Assembly: GCA_030747595.1 (NCBI GenBank)
Contig: JASLKK010000008.1
Span: forward strand, 62,001 to 126,000
Direction: 5' to 3'
Source of the DNA: Acidimicrobiales bacterium
GTDB lineage: Bacteria > Actinomycetota > Acidimicrobiia > Acidimicrobiales > MedAcidi-G1
Length of the DNA stretch: 64,000 bases
Shown here: positions 18,283 to 30,412 of the stretch, in pieces
Position numbering within the stretch: the stretch's first letter is position 1
How the letters are laid out: every line of letters begins with the position of its first letter
Notes under the pieces: generated by a model
What the model was told of the DNA's origin: nothing
The model's input: only the letters and a program-made list of their open reading frames with translations
Databases searched by the model: none
Translations under genes and position numbers: made by a program

Positions 18283-19758
18283 ATGGCAGATGCAACGGTG
18301 CTTTGGGAGGCCTGTGCGGCAGCCATTCAGTCGAAGGTGTCAGACGTCGTCTGGCAGATGACGTTCAGCGCGGCCCAGCCGGTGACTGCAGACGACCAAA
18401 CCCTCACCGTCTCAGTACCGAGCATCGTGACCCTGGATCGGATCGAAGGTCGGTACCACGACCTGGTCCATGACACGGTCTCCGAGGTGAGCGACGACCA
18501 ACTCACGCTCAACATCGTCATCCGAAAGGACGACGTTGAAAACCATGATGAGTTGATCTTCGACCTCCCACCGCTGACTCATCCAGCAGCCAGTACCACA
18601 GCGCCAAATTCCCTCCATCGAGCCAACCTCGATGAGCGCACCAACCCCATCCAACCAGCAGCATCCAGCCTGACCCCCACAACCGTCACCTCCGTCGGCG
18701 CCGCTGCCACTACCGGTACGGGAGATTCTTCGTTCGCCGGACGCCTCACCTTCCAAGACTTCGTCATCGGCTCGTCAAACCGGTTCGCCCACGCTGCAGC
18801 CCAGGCCGTAGCCGAAACCCCTGGTCGCTCGTACAACCCCCTCTTCATCTACGCCGAAGCCGGACTAGGAAAGACCCATCTCCTCCAGGCCGTCGGCAAC
18901 TACGTCCTGGCCCACTATCCGACCAAACAGGTCCGGTACGTATCCAGTGAGACGTTCATGAACCGGTTCGTAGAAGCCATCCGCAACAAGCAACTCCCAG
19001 AGTTCAAGGACCTCCATCGTCGCAACGACGTACTCCTCGTCGATGACATCCAGTTCATGGAAGGAAAGGAGGGCCTCCAAGAGGAGTTCTTCCACACCTT
19101 CAACGCTATCCAGGAGGGTGGCGGCCAGATCGTGCTCACCAGCGATCGACCCCCGGACGACATCTCCACCCTGGAGGATCGACTTCGAAGCAGATTCAAG
19201 ATGGGTCTGGTCACCCATATCCAGCCCCCCGACGTTGAGACCCGTCTAGCCATCCTCCGCAAGAAGTCTGAACAAGGAAGAAGCAGCATCGAGATCCCTG
19301 ACGATGTCCTGTTCTTCATCGCCGAGAACATCACCGAGAACATTCGTGAACTCGAGGGTGCCCTGACCCGGATCACCGCCTACTGCAGTCTCAACCAAGA
19401 GGTTTGCACCATCGACCTGGCCACCACCGTTCTCGGAGATTTGATTACCAGCAACGCACCGCTGATCATCACCCCGGACCTGATCCTCAACCAAACCTCG
19501 GAGATCTACGGCTTCAGCCGCGAAGATCTCGTTGGTGCCAGCAGGCGCCGGCCCCTCGTAACTGCACGCCAAGTTTCGATGTACGTCTTTCGTGAGCTCA
19601 CCGACCTGAGTTACCCGGCCATCGGTCGAGAGTTCGGTGATCGTGACCACACCACGGTGATCCACGCCGTCGAGAAGATCACCCGTCTCATGGCCGAACG
19701 CCGCGAAATCTACGATCAGGTCTCGACCCTCACCTCTAACGTTCGTTCCGGTAAATGA
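18283..19758 (+). CDS. dnaA: Chromosomal replication initiator DnaA
   Basis: An AAA+ initiator that melts the origin. Domain I spans residues 1-90, domain II is a Ser/Thr/Pro-rich linker to about 150, and domain III starts at LTFQDFVIGSSNRFAHAAAQAVAE with Walker A GLGKT (194-198) and Walker B LLVDDIQFM (251-259). Domain IV ends with the box-recognition signature DHTTVIHAVEKI. The 491-residue length is typical for actinobacteria. The ATG at 18283 is preceded by CGGAG. Transcription runs with the right-hand replication fork. Confidence 0.98.
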   Translation: MADATVLWEACAAAIQSKVSDVVWQMTFSAAQPVTADDQTLTVSVPSIVTLDRIEGRYHDLVHDTVSEVSDDQLTLNIVIRKDDVENHDELIFDLPPLTHPAASTTAPNSLHRANLDERTNPIQPAASSLTPTTVTSVGAAATTGTGDSSFAGRLTFQDFVIGSSNRFAHAAAQAVAETPGRSYNPLFIYAEAGLGKTHLLQAVGNYVLAHYPTKQVRYVSSETFMNRFVEAIRNKQLPEFKDLHRRNDVLLVDDIQFMEGKEGLQEEFFHTFNAIQEGGGQIVLTSDRPPDDISTLEDRLRSRFKMGLVTHIQPPDVETRLAILRKKSEQGRSSIEIPDDVLFFIAENITENIRELEGALTRITAYCSLNQEVCTIDLATTVLGDLITSNAPLIITPDLILNQTSEIYGFSREDLVGASRRRPLVTARQVSMYVFRELTDLSYPAIGREFGDRDHTTVIHAVEKITRLMAERREIYDQVSTLTSNVRSGK

Positions 19759-20046
19759 GGGGCTCCCAGTTAGTTTGATTAAGGACCAGCTGATTCTCCC
19801 GTTAGCCAAATCCTGTGGATCATCCCGTGTACGACCAGTGGAAGGCGATGTGGACGCTCGGTGGATCATGACTAGACCATCCACAGCCATTGTCTCCATT
19901 CATCGTCACGCTGGGGATACCGGTGGATGACCGACACGACACCATCACCCTCCTGACCTGCGATGATGGGAGATACTCCACAATCCACAGCACTTATTAC
20001 TGCTACGACCTGATTAGAAAAGCCACATGGAGAAAGTGACCACCTT
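19759..20046. other. oriC: dnaA-dnaN intergenic region, candidate oriC core
   Basis: This 288-base gene-free gap is where mycobacteria have oriC. It contains a one-mismatch DnaA box on the minus strand (19814-19822, TGATCCACA), two-mismatch CCATCCACA (19878-19886) and CAATCCACA (19981-19989), and an AT-rich stretch (about 19989-20020) just before dnaN that could be the unwinding element. I cannot choose between this gap and the dnaA upstream region from sequence alone; both may take part. Confidence 0.65.
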
Positions 20047-21141
20047 GTGAAGTTCCGATGCGAACGAGATGTCCTAGATAGGGCCTTCTCCATCACCCGA
20101 CGCGCTGTTGCCGGTCGTGGAGGAACACTTCAAGTCTTGTCAGGCCTCCACCTGGAGCTCAAGGGAAACACCTTGACCGTGGTCGGTAGTGACCTTGACC
20201 TGGTGGTACGTGTCACTGTCGAGGTTGGTGGTGAACAAGATGGTTCAGTGGTCCTGTCTGCTCAACTAGGGGCTGAGATTGTCCGATCTTTGGATAGTGG
20301 ACAGGTGGAGTTCACCGTCGATGACGACGGGGCCAGCGTGGTGTCAGGACGATCAGACTTTCGTCTTCGGGTCATGTCGGCCGAGGAATACCCCCGCTTT
20401 GATGAACCCGGTGGAGAATCAGTAACCCTGGATGCCGGCGCAGTTGCTGATGCCCTTGACCAGGTCATTAAAGCGGCAAGCATCGATGACGCACGCCAGA
20501 TTTTGACCGGCGTTCTCATGGCTGCCGAGGCAGACGGACTTAGATTCGTAGCAACGGATTCCTACCGTCTTGCGGTTAGAGATCTCCCTGGGACCGCAGT
20601 GCTGGGTCGGGACCAAACGGTGCTCGTTCCGTCACGAGCTCTAGACATGGTGGGAAAGATCTTGGGCGATGCCGAGGAGCTGACTATCAGACTGGGTGAA
20701 CGGGATGCCACGTTCGAGGTAGATGATGTCCAGGTGGTGACCCGCCTCATCGAAGGTGAATTCCCGAACTACCGGGGCCTGATACCAGACGACCATCCGA
20801 ATGTTCTGGTGGTGGACCGTATAGCCCTGCAGGAAGCAGTTCGCCGGGTCCGAATTCTGGCCCAGGAATCCACGCCGGTGAGGTTGTCGATGTCTACCGA
20901 AGGGCTTGAGTTGGTGGCCATCACCCAAGACGTTGGGCAAGCTCACGAATCTGTGGATGCCACATACGAGGGTGCCGATCTAACGGTGGCGTTTAATCCA
21001 CAGTTCCTACTCGATGGTCTTGAAGTGAGTCCCGGTGAAGAGGTCCGGCTGGAGACCAGCGAGGCAAGCAAGCCTGCGGTACTCCGGTCGATTGGTGATG
21101 AGCAATTCCTGTATCTGCTCATGCCCGTACGGGTGTCCTGA
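20047..21141 (+). CDS. dnaN: DNA polymerase III sliding clamp
   Basis: The beta clamp that tethers the polymerase to DNA. The 364-residue protein shows the repeated three-domain pattern and family blocks KFRCERDVLDRAFSITRRAV at the start, RFVATDSYRLAVRD near residue 170, and the C-terminal FLYLLMPVR. The start is GTG 20047. It lies between dnaA and recF in the standard order. Confidence 0.97.
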   Translation: MKFRCERDVLDRAFSITRRAVAGRGGTLQVLSGLHLELKGNTLTVVGSDLDLVVRVTVEVGGEQDGSVVLSAQLGAEIVRSLDSGQVEFTVDDDGASVVSGRSDFRLRVMSAEEYPRFDEPGGESVTLDAGAVADALDQVIKAASIDDARQILTGVLMAAEADGLRFVATDSYRLAVRDLPGTAVLGRDQTVLVPSRALDMVGKILGDAEELTIRLGERDATFEVDDVQVVTRLIEGEFPNYRGLIPDDHPNVLVVDRIALQEAVRRVRILAQESTPVRLSMSTEGLELVAITQDVGQAHESVDATYEGADLTVAFNPQFLLDGLEVSPGEEVRLETSEASKPAVLRSIGDEQFLYLLMPVRVS

Positions 21142-21202
21142 CCCTTCGAACGGTTCGGGCCGGTAATCCTGTGGTGGGCCGGCTCTCGGCGACTTCGCTG
21201 CC

Positions 21203-22291
21203 ATGACCGTTGAACGCCTCTGGCTGACTGATTTTCGCAATCATCCGGAGGTTGATCTGGTTCTAGATCCCGGGGTCACCCTGGTGGTCGGTTCCAATGG
21301 CCAAGGGAAGACGAACCTTATTGAGGCGTTGGCCTGGTTGGCTCGAGGGTCGTCCTTCCGCGGTGCACCCACCGAGGCAATGGTGAGATTTGGTGCAGAC
21401 CGGGCGGTAGTTCGAGCGGAGATCGATACGGCCGGGCGAAGCGTCCTACTCGAAGCTGAACTGGTGGCCTCGGGACGAAACCGAATTCAGGTCAACAAGC
21501 AGCGGATCACCCGACTGCGAGATCTTCTTGGTCATTTTAGGACCACGGTGTTCGGCCCTGATGACCTTCACCTGGTCAAGGGCAGCCCGGGAGAACGGCG
21601 GGGCTGGATCGACGACCTGCTGGTCGATCTACACCCACGTAATCATGCGCTTAGGAGTGACCTGGATCGGATCCTCCGACAGCGAAACACGTTGCTCAAA
21701 CAGGCCAAGGGTCACTTGTCGACTGAGGTGGAGACCACGTTGGACGTCTGGGACGCCCAACTGGGAGACTTGGGAGAACGCTTGGCGACCGCTCGACGGG
21801 AAACCCTCGTGGCTCTCGGGCCGAGGGTTGATGAACTTTTCGACGCACTCACCGATGGGAGAAGTCGTCTCACGATGAAAGTGGTGGATCAGTGGTCCTC
21901 AGAGGGACTGGAGAAGGCATTGAACCGGGCACGGTCCAATGACGTCCGACGCGGTGTGACCACGGTCGGTCCTCATCGAGATGATGTGCTCCTGACTTTG
22001 GACGATATGCCGTCGAGAACCCATGCTTCCCAGGGGGAGCAGCGCTCGATAGCCCTCGCCCTCCGTCTTGCCGGTCATCGTCTGGTGGCTGAACAGACGG
22101 GTGCAGAACCGATTGTTCTGCTCGATGATGTGTTCTCAGAACTTGATCCTCGACGGTGTGTTGTCCTAGTCGGGTTGCTGCCATCGACCCAGGCAGTGAT
22201 TACCTCGGCTGGAGCGGTTCCTGAAGGAGTAGAAGCTGGTGTCGTCCTTCATCTAGACGACGGCGAGTTCGTTTCCCAAATAGGACCATGA
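21203..22291 (+). CDS. recF: DNA repair and gap-filling ATPase RecF
   Basis: An SMC-like ATPase that helps load RecA at gaps. Walker A GSNGQGKTNL is at about residues 30-39, the signature SQGEQRSIALALRLAGH near 275, and Walker B IVLLDDVFSELD near 308. The opening VERLWLTDFRNH is typical. The 362-residue length is normal. Its stop overlaps the DUF721 start (ATGA). Confidence 0.97.
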   Translation: MTVERLWLTDFRNHPEVDLVLDPGVTLVVGSNGQGKTNLIEALAWLARGSSFRGAPTEAMVRFGADRAVVRAEIDTAGRSVLLEAELVASGRNRIQVNKQRITRLRDLLGHFRTTVFGPDDLHLVKGSPGERRGWIDDLLVDLHPRNHALRSDLDRILRQRNTLLKQAKGHLSTEVETTLDVWDAQLGDLGERLATARRETLVALGPRVDELFDALTDGRSRLTMKVVDQWSSEGLEKALNRARSNDVRRGVTTVGPHRDDVLLTLDDMPSRTHASQGEQRSIALALRLAGHRLVAEQTGAEPIVLLDDVFSELDPRRCVVLVGLLPSTQAVITSAGAVPEGVEAGVVLHLDDGEFVSQIGP

Positions 22292-22602
22292 AGCCTGATC
22301 GCGGGCCGGTGGCCCTTCGATGGAGTTTGGAACGGCTGTTGGCTGGCATGGGAGCACCGCAGATCGATGACACCATGATGATCATCGATCAGTGGCCGGA
22401 GATCGTGGGAGCACGGTTGGCCGAGCGGATCGAAGCTGTCGCGGTGAGTGGATCAGAGCTCCTGGTCGCCGTTCACGACCCGGCCTGGGCTAGCCAGGTT
22501 GCGTGGCTGGAGGCCCAGTTGTTGGAGCGGGTTGAGGCCCTGGTTGGACCAGGGAAGATCACCTCGGTTCGGGCTCGAGTCCAGCCTCGTGAGGGACCCT
22601 GA
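22288..22602 (+). CDS. DUF721 (DciA-like) protein
   Basis: A 104-residue DUF721 protein. In other bacteria the DciA branch is the ancestral loader of the DnaB helicase. Family features: a helical N-terminus (LERLLAGMG), IDQWPEIVGARLAERIEAVAV and the C-terminal LLVAVHDPAWASQVAWLEAQLLERV. It overlaps recF by 4 bases, in the conserved recF-DUF721-gyrB order. A helicase-loading role is inferred from the family, not shown here. Confidence 0.9.
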   Translation: MKPDRGPVALRWSLERLLAGMGAPQIDDTMMIIDQWPEIVGARLAERIEAVAVSGSELLVAVHDPAWASQVAWLEAQLLERVEALVGPGKITSVRARVQPREGP

Positions 22603-22696
22603 GGGAGCATATTTTGCACCTGATCGACACCGCTTGGATCCGTGGTCGGGAGGCCATTGGCTGGTAGTCTGGTCAAACCGTGAAGATGCGCTCTGA

Positions 22697-24702
<2,006 letters not shown>

Positions 24703-24703
<1 letters not shown>

Positions 24704-27237
24704 TGGCTGACGAGACGGACGTCCCGACGACAGACGTGGCTGCTCCGGGTGACGAGGCACCGACGCTGGGATTCATCCAGCCCATCGAGATCCAGGAGGA
24801 GATGGAGCAGTCTTTCTTGGACTACGCCATGTCGGTCATCGTGTCGCGGGCTCTTCCCGACGCACGGGACGGTCTCAAGCCGGTGCACCGACGAATCCTC
24901 TGGGGCATGTACGACCTTGGAGCCCGGCCGGATCGGCCGACCATGAAGTGCGCCCGCGTCACCGGCGAAGTCATGGGTAAGTACCACCCCCATGGGGATC
25001 TAGCCATCTACGACGCCCTGGTTCGCATGGGACAGAACTTCAGCCTGCGTCACCCGGTCGTGCACCCGAAGGGAAACTTCGGCTATTCGCCGGACGACGC
25101 GGCCGCCGCGGCCCGTTACACCGAATGTCGCCTCGATCCGATCGCCCTGGACCTCCTGGCCGGGATCGACGAGGACACCGTTGATTTCACGGAGAACTAC
25201 TCGGGTGAATTCACCGAGCCGGTGGTCCTTCCGGCCCGCTTTCCGAACCTTCTGGTAAACGGCAGCCAGGGCATTGCGGTAGGCATGGCGACCAACATTC
25301 CGACCCACAATCTGGGTGAGGTGATCGATGCCACGATCCACCTCATCGACCATCCGGACGCCACGCCGGATGACCTGATGGAACACTTGCCTGCACCGGA
25401 CTTCCCAACCGGGGCCCTGATCCTGGGGCGGTCCGGTATCCGCGAGGCCTACCGGACCGGCCGCGGACAGGTACGGATGCGGGCCCGCACCGACATCGAA
25501 GAGGGCCAGCGGTCGAGCCGGATCGTGGTCTCCGAGTTGCCGTACCAGTCCAGCCCCAACCTGATCATGTCCAAGATCCGTGACTTGGTGGATGCTCGAG
25601 AGATTGAGGGCATTGCCGACATCAACGACGAGTCGGCGCAGGGAAGAACCCGAATCGTGATCACGCTCAAGCGGGACGCCCCGGCGCTGGTCATCCTTAA
25701 CAACTTGTTCAAGCGGACGCCGCTGCAGACCACGTTTTCGGTCAACACGGTGGCCCTTGTCGACGAGGTGCCCCGCACTCTGAACCTGCGTGAACTGCTG
25801 GTGGCCTACGTCGACCACCAGGTCGAAGTGGTACGTCGCCGCAGCGAGTTTCGGTTGGCCAAGGCACGCGATGAGGCCCACATAACCGAAGGCCTCCTGA
25901 AGGCACTCGACCTGATCGATGACATCATCGCCCTGATCCGGGGGTCGGCGGATCGGGCTACGGCGCGTGAAGGTCTGATGGGTGATGACTTCGAGTTCAG
26001 CGAGGTCCAGGCAAACCACATCTTGGACATGCAGCTGGCCCGCCTGACCCGTCTTGGACGGACCAACCTCGAGGAGAGGATGGTCGAGCTCCAGGCGACG
26101 ATCGCTGAGTTGGAGGCCATCCTCGGAGACGAAGAACGCCTTCGCAGCGTTATCAAGGACGAGTTGGGCGAGGTGCGGGCCAGACATGCCACCCCGCGGC
26201 GCAGCGAGATGGTCCACGATCCAGGCGAACTCGACATCGAGGACCTGATCGACGACGAGGAGATGGTGTTCGCCATGAGCACCTCGGGTTACGTCAAGAC
26301 GATGTCAATCGGTGAGTTTCGGACCCAGGGGCGCGGAGGCAAGGGCGTCACAGGAGCAAAGCTCAAGGACGAGGATGCGGTGGCTCACCTCATCCACACC
26401 ACCGCTCATGCCTACCTGTTGTTCTTCTCCACCAGGGGCCGGGTATACCGGCTCAAAGCTCACGAGATTCCGTCGGCTGGTCGTACAGCCCGCGGGACAT
26501 CGATCGTGAACCTGCTCCCGTTGCAGCCCGACGAGCGGATCCAGGCCGTCATCGACACCCGGGACTACGAGTCGAACCGCTTCCTGTTCTTCGCCATGCG
26601 GAGCGGACGGGTGAAGAAGACCCTGTTCACGGCCTACGATTCGTCGTTGAAGGCCGGTCTGATCGCCGTGCGCCTCAACGACGGCGACGAGCTGGTGGCC
26701 GTGGTGCCCACCAACGGGGACGACGACCTGTTCCTTGTCTCGAGCTCTGGCCAGACCCTGCGGATCTCCGAGGACGACGTGCGGCCCATGGGGCGGAGCG
26801 TGGCCGGGGTGAGGGGCATGAAATTCCGGGACGAGGACGTTCTGGTGTCGTGTTGCGTGGCCCGTGCCGACGCCACGATCCTCCATCTGACCACCGAGGG
26901 CTATGGCAAGCGGACCGAGTTGGACGAGTTCACGGTCAAGGGCCGTGCTGGTCTTGGTGTACGGGGTATCCGGACGACCGATGATCGGGGACGAGTGGCT
27001 GGTGCGCTGGTGCTGACCGAGGACGAGGACCTGTTCGCCATCACGACGGCTGGAATGATCATCCGCATGCCCGCGACCGACATTTCGGTCCAGGGTCGGG
27101 ATGCAACCGGGGTTCGGGTCATGTCCCCCGGCGATGGCCAGGAAGTCGCTGCGGTGTCGCCCGTACCGGCCGGCGAACCCGACGAGGAGTTCACCGAAGA
27201 GTTGGCTGACGGGCTGCCAGAGGTGCCCGTCGAATAG
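24703..27237 (+). CDS. gyrA: DNA gyrase subunit A
   Basis: The breakage-reunion subunit. The catalytic Tyr is in AARYTECRLDPI (about residue 139), the quinolone region is YHPHGDLAIYDALVRM (95-110), and the C-terminal beta-pinwheel carries the GyrA box QGRGGKGV (about 544). The 844 residues are complete. Residue 100, equivalent to E. coli Ser83, is Leu, a substitution known to weaken fluoroquinolone binding. The start GTG overlaps the gyrB stop, so the two subunits are coupled. The Asp equivalent to E. coli 87 is kept. Confidence 0.97.
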
Positions 27238-27327
27238 AACTGACCCCCGGGTGGTTCGTGCCTGGGCAACGGCCCAGTCGCCGGCCCGTCCGGCTGGACC
27301 GGGATCGGACCCGTAGACTTCCGGCCC

Positions 27328-28152
27328 GTGGCCCCCGACGACATCGATGATTCCAGTGAGCCGCGCCCAGCCGCGCGCTCTGGGGAACTCTTCGCGGATC
27401 TTGGGGAGGAGTCGACTGATGATCTCGTCGTGGACCTGCCTGAGGAGCTGGGCGATTTGGTCGATCCTGAAGGCGACATTGAAGCTGACGCAAGAACCGA
27501 GAACGACGTCGCATTGACGGCGCAGCAGTCGTCAGGCGACCTGTTGGCGAAGATGTCTGGTGGGGACCTCGATGACGACGACCTCGACGTGTCACCAGTC
27601 TTTCGACGGGAACGTCCACGTGTCCTGAAGGGCTGGTTCGGTCGGGCACGGGCAGAGGCCCTCCCGGTCGTCGAACGGGCTTCAGGTGCTCCGACCGGTG
27701 GGTATCGGGTGCGACGGGTTCGCCGTTTGGTCCGTCACATCGAGCCGTGGTCGGTTCTGAAGGTCTGTCTGGTGTTCTACCTGTGCGTCTGGGGTCTTCT
27801 GGTCATCGCTACCCGCATGCTGTGGAGCGCGGCTGACGAGGCGGGAACCATCGGCAAGGTCGAATCGTTCATCGAGGAACTATTCGCCCTCGAATCCTTC
27901 ACCTTCGACTCGGCACAGATCTTCCGGATCTTCGTGCTGGGTGGCCTGGTCCTCGTGGTCGGCGGTATCGGTGTCACCGTGGTCCTTGTGGTGCTCTTCA
28001 ACCTCATCAGCGATCTGACCGGGGGAATCCGCTTCACCATGGTGGAAGAGGAAACCGCGGTTCGACAGAGGAAGTTGCGGCGTGGTGATGTCGTCGTCGA
28101 GACCCCCGTGACCGGCACTGGTTGGCAAACCGAGGGCGGTCCGGGAGAGTAG
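27328..28152 (+). CDS. DUF3566 membrane protein
   Basis: The actinobacterial gene that follows gyrA (Rv0007 type). The N-terminal 130 residues are acidic and probably disordered. From YRVRRVRRLVRHIEPWSVLKVCLVFYLC the conserved DUF3566 region begins, with two transmembrane helices (about residues 151-170 and 205-235, GLVLVVGGIGVTVVLVVLFNLISDLTGG). The function is not known; in mycobacteria it interacts with cell-division and envelope proteins. The start is GTG 27328. tRNA-Ile follows, the conserved arrangement. Confidence 0.88.
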   Translation: MAPDDIDDSSEPRPAARSGELFADLGEESTDDLVVDLPEELGDLVDPEGDIEADARTENDVALTAQQSSGDLLAKMSGGDLDDDDLDVSPVFRRERPRVLKGWFGRARAEALPVVERASGAPTGGYRVRRVRRLVRHIEPWSVLKVCLVFYLCVWGLLVIATRMLWSAADEAGTIGKVESFIEELFALESFTFDSAQIFRIFVLGGLVLVVGGIGVTVVLVVLFNLISDLTGGIRFTMVEEETAVRQRKLRRGDVVVETPVTGTGWQTEGGPGE

Positions 28153-28191
28153 TGACGCCTTCGTCGGCGCCGATACCGTTCCGGGGTCTGC

Positions 28192-28265
<74 letters not shown>

Positions 28266-28270
28266 CGTTC

Positions 28271-28408
28271 ATGCAGTTCATCCGACGAGCCCTCGCCGCG
28301 GTGAGCGTCGCCGCCGCGGTGGCCGCCGCCCTCCGCATTAACGGAGCTGACGGGATCGCGCGCCGCTCCGGCGGATGGCGACCCCTGGCTGGGCCACACC
28401 TCCGGTGA
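28271..28408 (+). CDS. Possible 45-residue membrane peptide (DLW-39 position)
   Basis: A short frame MQFIRRALAAVSVAAAVAAALRI... with one hydrophobic helix and a GGWRPLAG tail. Many actinobacteria have a DLW-39 small membrane protein exactly here, after tRNA-Ile, but the DLW motif is absent and no clear ribosome binding site is seen. It is listed because location, helix and codon use fit; it may be non-coding. Confidence 0.3.
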   Translation: MQFIRRALAAVSVAAAVAAALRINGADGIARRSGGWRPLAGPHLR

Positions 28409-28432
28409 ACCACCTCCCATGAGACGCTTTTC

Positions 28433-29449
28433 ATGAACCGGGTAGCGGTCCTCGGGGCCGGAGCGGTCGGCGCCCGGGTGGCCCGTCAACTCCTGTCCTC
28501 CGATGCGGTCGAGCAGGTCTTGCTGCGAGACATCTCGGCTGAACGCCTGGCTCGAGCCTCACGATCCCTCGGTGACCGGTGTCGGGTCGAACACCATCCG
28601 TTCTCCGACTCGCTGGAGGCCGATGTGGTCGTGGTGGCAACGCCAAGGGGGACCCATCTCGAGGCGGTGATCGAGACCATTGCGGCCCGTCGGCCAGCGG
28701 TACTGGTTGGTGACGGCCTAGCCGAGACGATCGCGGTGCTTCGGCGGTCGGGCGACGCAGCCCGTGCCGGCGTGCCGATCGCGGTGGGCAGCGGCTTCGG
28801 ACCAGGTATGTCCTGTGTCCTGGCGGCCCATGGCGCCTCGTGGTTCGACGAAGTCGACGAGGTACACGTGGCGAAGGTTGGCACGGGCGGACCTGCGTGT
28901 GCGTTGGTCCACCATCGGGCACTCAGTCGACGTTCCTACGACTGGCGGGTGGACGATGGTTCCGGCGCGGGCGACTGGACCCGCCGGACGGGTGGCTCGG
29001 GCCGTGAACTGGCGTGGTTTCCCGATCCGGTGGGACCGAGGGACTGCTATCGGGCGGCTCTTCCTGATCCGGTGTTGTTGCACCACGCACTGCCCACGGT
29101 GGGTCGGATCACCGCCCGGGTGGCGGCTACCCGCCGGGATCGCCTGACGGCGCCATTACCCATGCTGTCTCCGCCGCACGTGGAGGGCGGGATGGGTGCT
29201 GTACGGGTCGAGGTCCGGGGTCGGCGAGATGACGCAAGCGACGTGGTCGTGCTCGGAGCCACCGAGCGACCAGCAGTGGCTGCCGCCGCAGTGGCTGCCA
29301 CGACGGTGGAGTGGTTGCTGGCGGGTCGCCACCGCGTGGCCGGAATGGCCGGTCTGGCCGAGATGGTCGAACCGGTGGCATTCCTGTCGGACCTGGTGGA
29401 GCGGGATCTTAAGGCTTCGATCTTCGAGGGGGAGCGGGCCCTTTCCTGA
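28433..29449 (+). CDS. Saccharopine-dehydrogenase-like NAD(P)-binding protein
   Basis: A 338-residue protein that opens with a Rossmann nucleotide-binding motif VAVLGAGAVGARVARQLL (residues 4-21) and the second strand ending VLLRD. VVVVATPRGTHLEAV follows, as in saccharopine dehydrogenase-type and GFO-type reductases, and then GSGFGPGMSCVLAAH near residue 120. The C-terminal half matches no enzyme I can name; it includes EGGMGAVRVEVRGRR and an Ala-rich helix. Substrate and pathway are unknown. It stands alone, 25 bases after the possible small peptide gene and convergent with the HisN-like gene. Confidence 0.65.
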   Translation: MNRVAVLGAGAVGARVARQLLSSDAVEQVLLRDISAERLARASRSLGDRCRVEHHPFSDSLEADVVVVATPRGTHLEAVIETIAARRPAVLVGDGLAETIAVLRRSGDAARAGVPIAVGSGFGPGMSCVLAAHGASWFDEVDEVHVAKVGTGGPACALVHHRALSRRSYDWRVDDGSGAGDWTRRTGGSGRELAWFPDPVGPRDCYRAALPDPVLLHHALPTVGRITARVAATRRDRLTAPLPMLSPPHVEGGMGAVRVEVRGRRDDASDVVVLGATERPAVAAAAVAATTVEWLLAGRHRVAGMAGLAEMVEPVAFLSDLVERDLKASIFEGERALS

Positions 29450-29499
29450 GCATCGGTTCTGGTTGCCTGTTCTGAGTGCCCCACTCTGGGTACTGGTCT

Positions 29500-30282
29500 T
29501 CAGCGGCCGACCAGTTCGAGGATCTGGGGGGCGAGCGCCAGGTTGGTGGCCAGGGCGTCCCCACCTTCGGCAGTCACGGCACCCGACAGATCGGTGAACA
29601 CGCCACCGGCCTCCGGGAGGATGGTCAGCATGGGGGCGACGTCCCACCGGCTCACGATCGGATCGACCATGGCGTGCGCTCGACCGGTGGCCACCAGCAC
29701 GTAGCCGTAGGCATCACCCCAGGTCCGGATCACCGCGTTGCGCCCGACGAACTCGTCGAGTGCGGCGGCTGACGGCCAATAGTCGACGCCACTGGTAACG
29801 ATGCAGGAGCCATGGAGGTCCTCGCGGTCCGACACGCTGGTCGGTTCGCCGTTCACGAAGCAACCGAGTCCCCGGCCAGCCCAGACGCATTCGTCGAGTG
29901 CGGGGATGTTGATCACCCCCACGACTGGGCCGTGCTCGTCCTCAAGGGCCACGAGGTTGGCGTAGAGGGGCACACCGTGGATGAACGACTGGGTGCCGTC
30001 GATGGGGTCGAGTACCCAGGTGCGTCCCGAGGTGCCGTCGGTGTCGGATTCCTCTTCACCGACCACGGCGTCGTCGGGGTACGTGGCGCCTATCCGTTCC
30101 CTGAGAAGACGTTCGGCTCCGCGGTCGGCTGCGGTGACCGGGGTGCCGTCTTCCTTGCCTTCCACCGCGACGTCGGGGCGACGGAAGAGTTCCAGGGTCA
30201 GAGCCCCTGCCGCACGTGCGATGGCTATGGCGAAGTCAAGGTCGGACTGTTGTGCGGCGGGAGCAGCGGGGGTTGGCGACAT
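29500..30282 (-). CDS. hisN: Histidinol-phosphatase / inositol monophosphatase family
   Basis: A Mg-dependent phosphatase of the FIG superfamily. Metal motifs are complete: GEEESDTDG for the first Glu, WVLDPIDGTQSFIHG (about residues 85-99) and the C-terminal WDVAPMLTILPEAGG. The family branch most common in actinobacteria hydrolyses histidinol phosphate (HisN), but inositol phosphate or other sugar phosphates are possible. I choose ATG 30282 (MSPTPAAP), as the further upstream residues are not family-like. No his genes are nearby. Confidence 0.8.
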   Translation of the reverse strand: MSPTPAAPAAQQSDLDFAIAIARAAGALTLELFRRPDVAVEGKEDGTPVTAADRGAERLLRERIGATYPDDAVVGEEESDTDGTSGRTWVLDPIDGTQSFIHGVPLYANLVALEDEHGPVVGVINIPALDECVWAGRGLGCFVNGEPTSVSDREDLHGSCIVTSGVDYWPSAAALDEFVGRNAVIRTWGDAYGYVLVATGRAHAMVDPIVSRWDVAPMLTILPEAGGVFTDLSGAVTAEGGDALATNLALAPQILELVGR

Positions 30283-30412
30283 GGTCGGGAGCCTAGGGTC
30301 GGCACCTTCGGGGACGAGCGGACGGGAGGCCCGGTGTGACGACGGTTTCGTTTTCACGCTGCCGGACTGGTACTGGCTGCTGGCCTACGGACCGGGTGTC
30401 GGCCGACATCGG

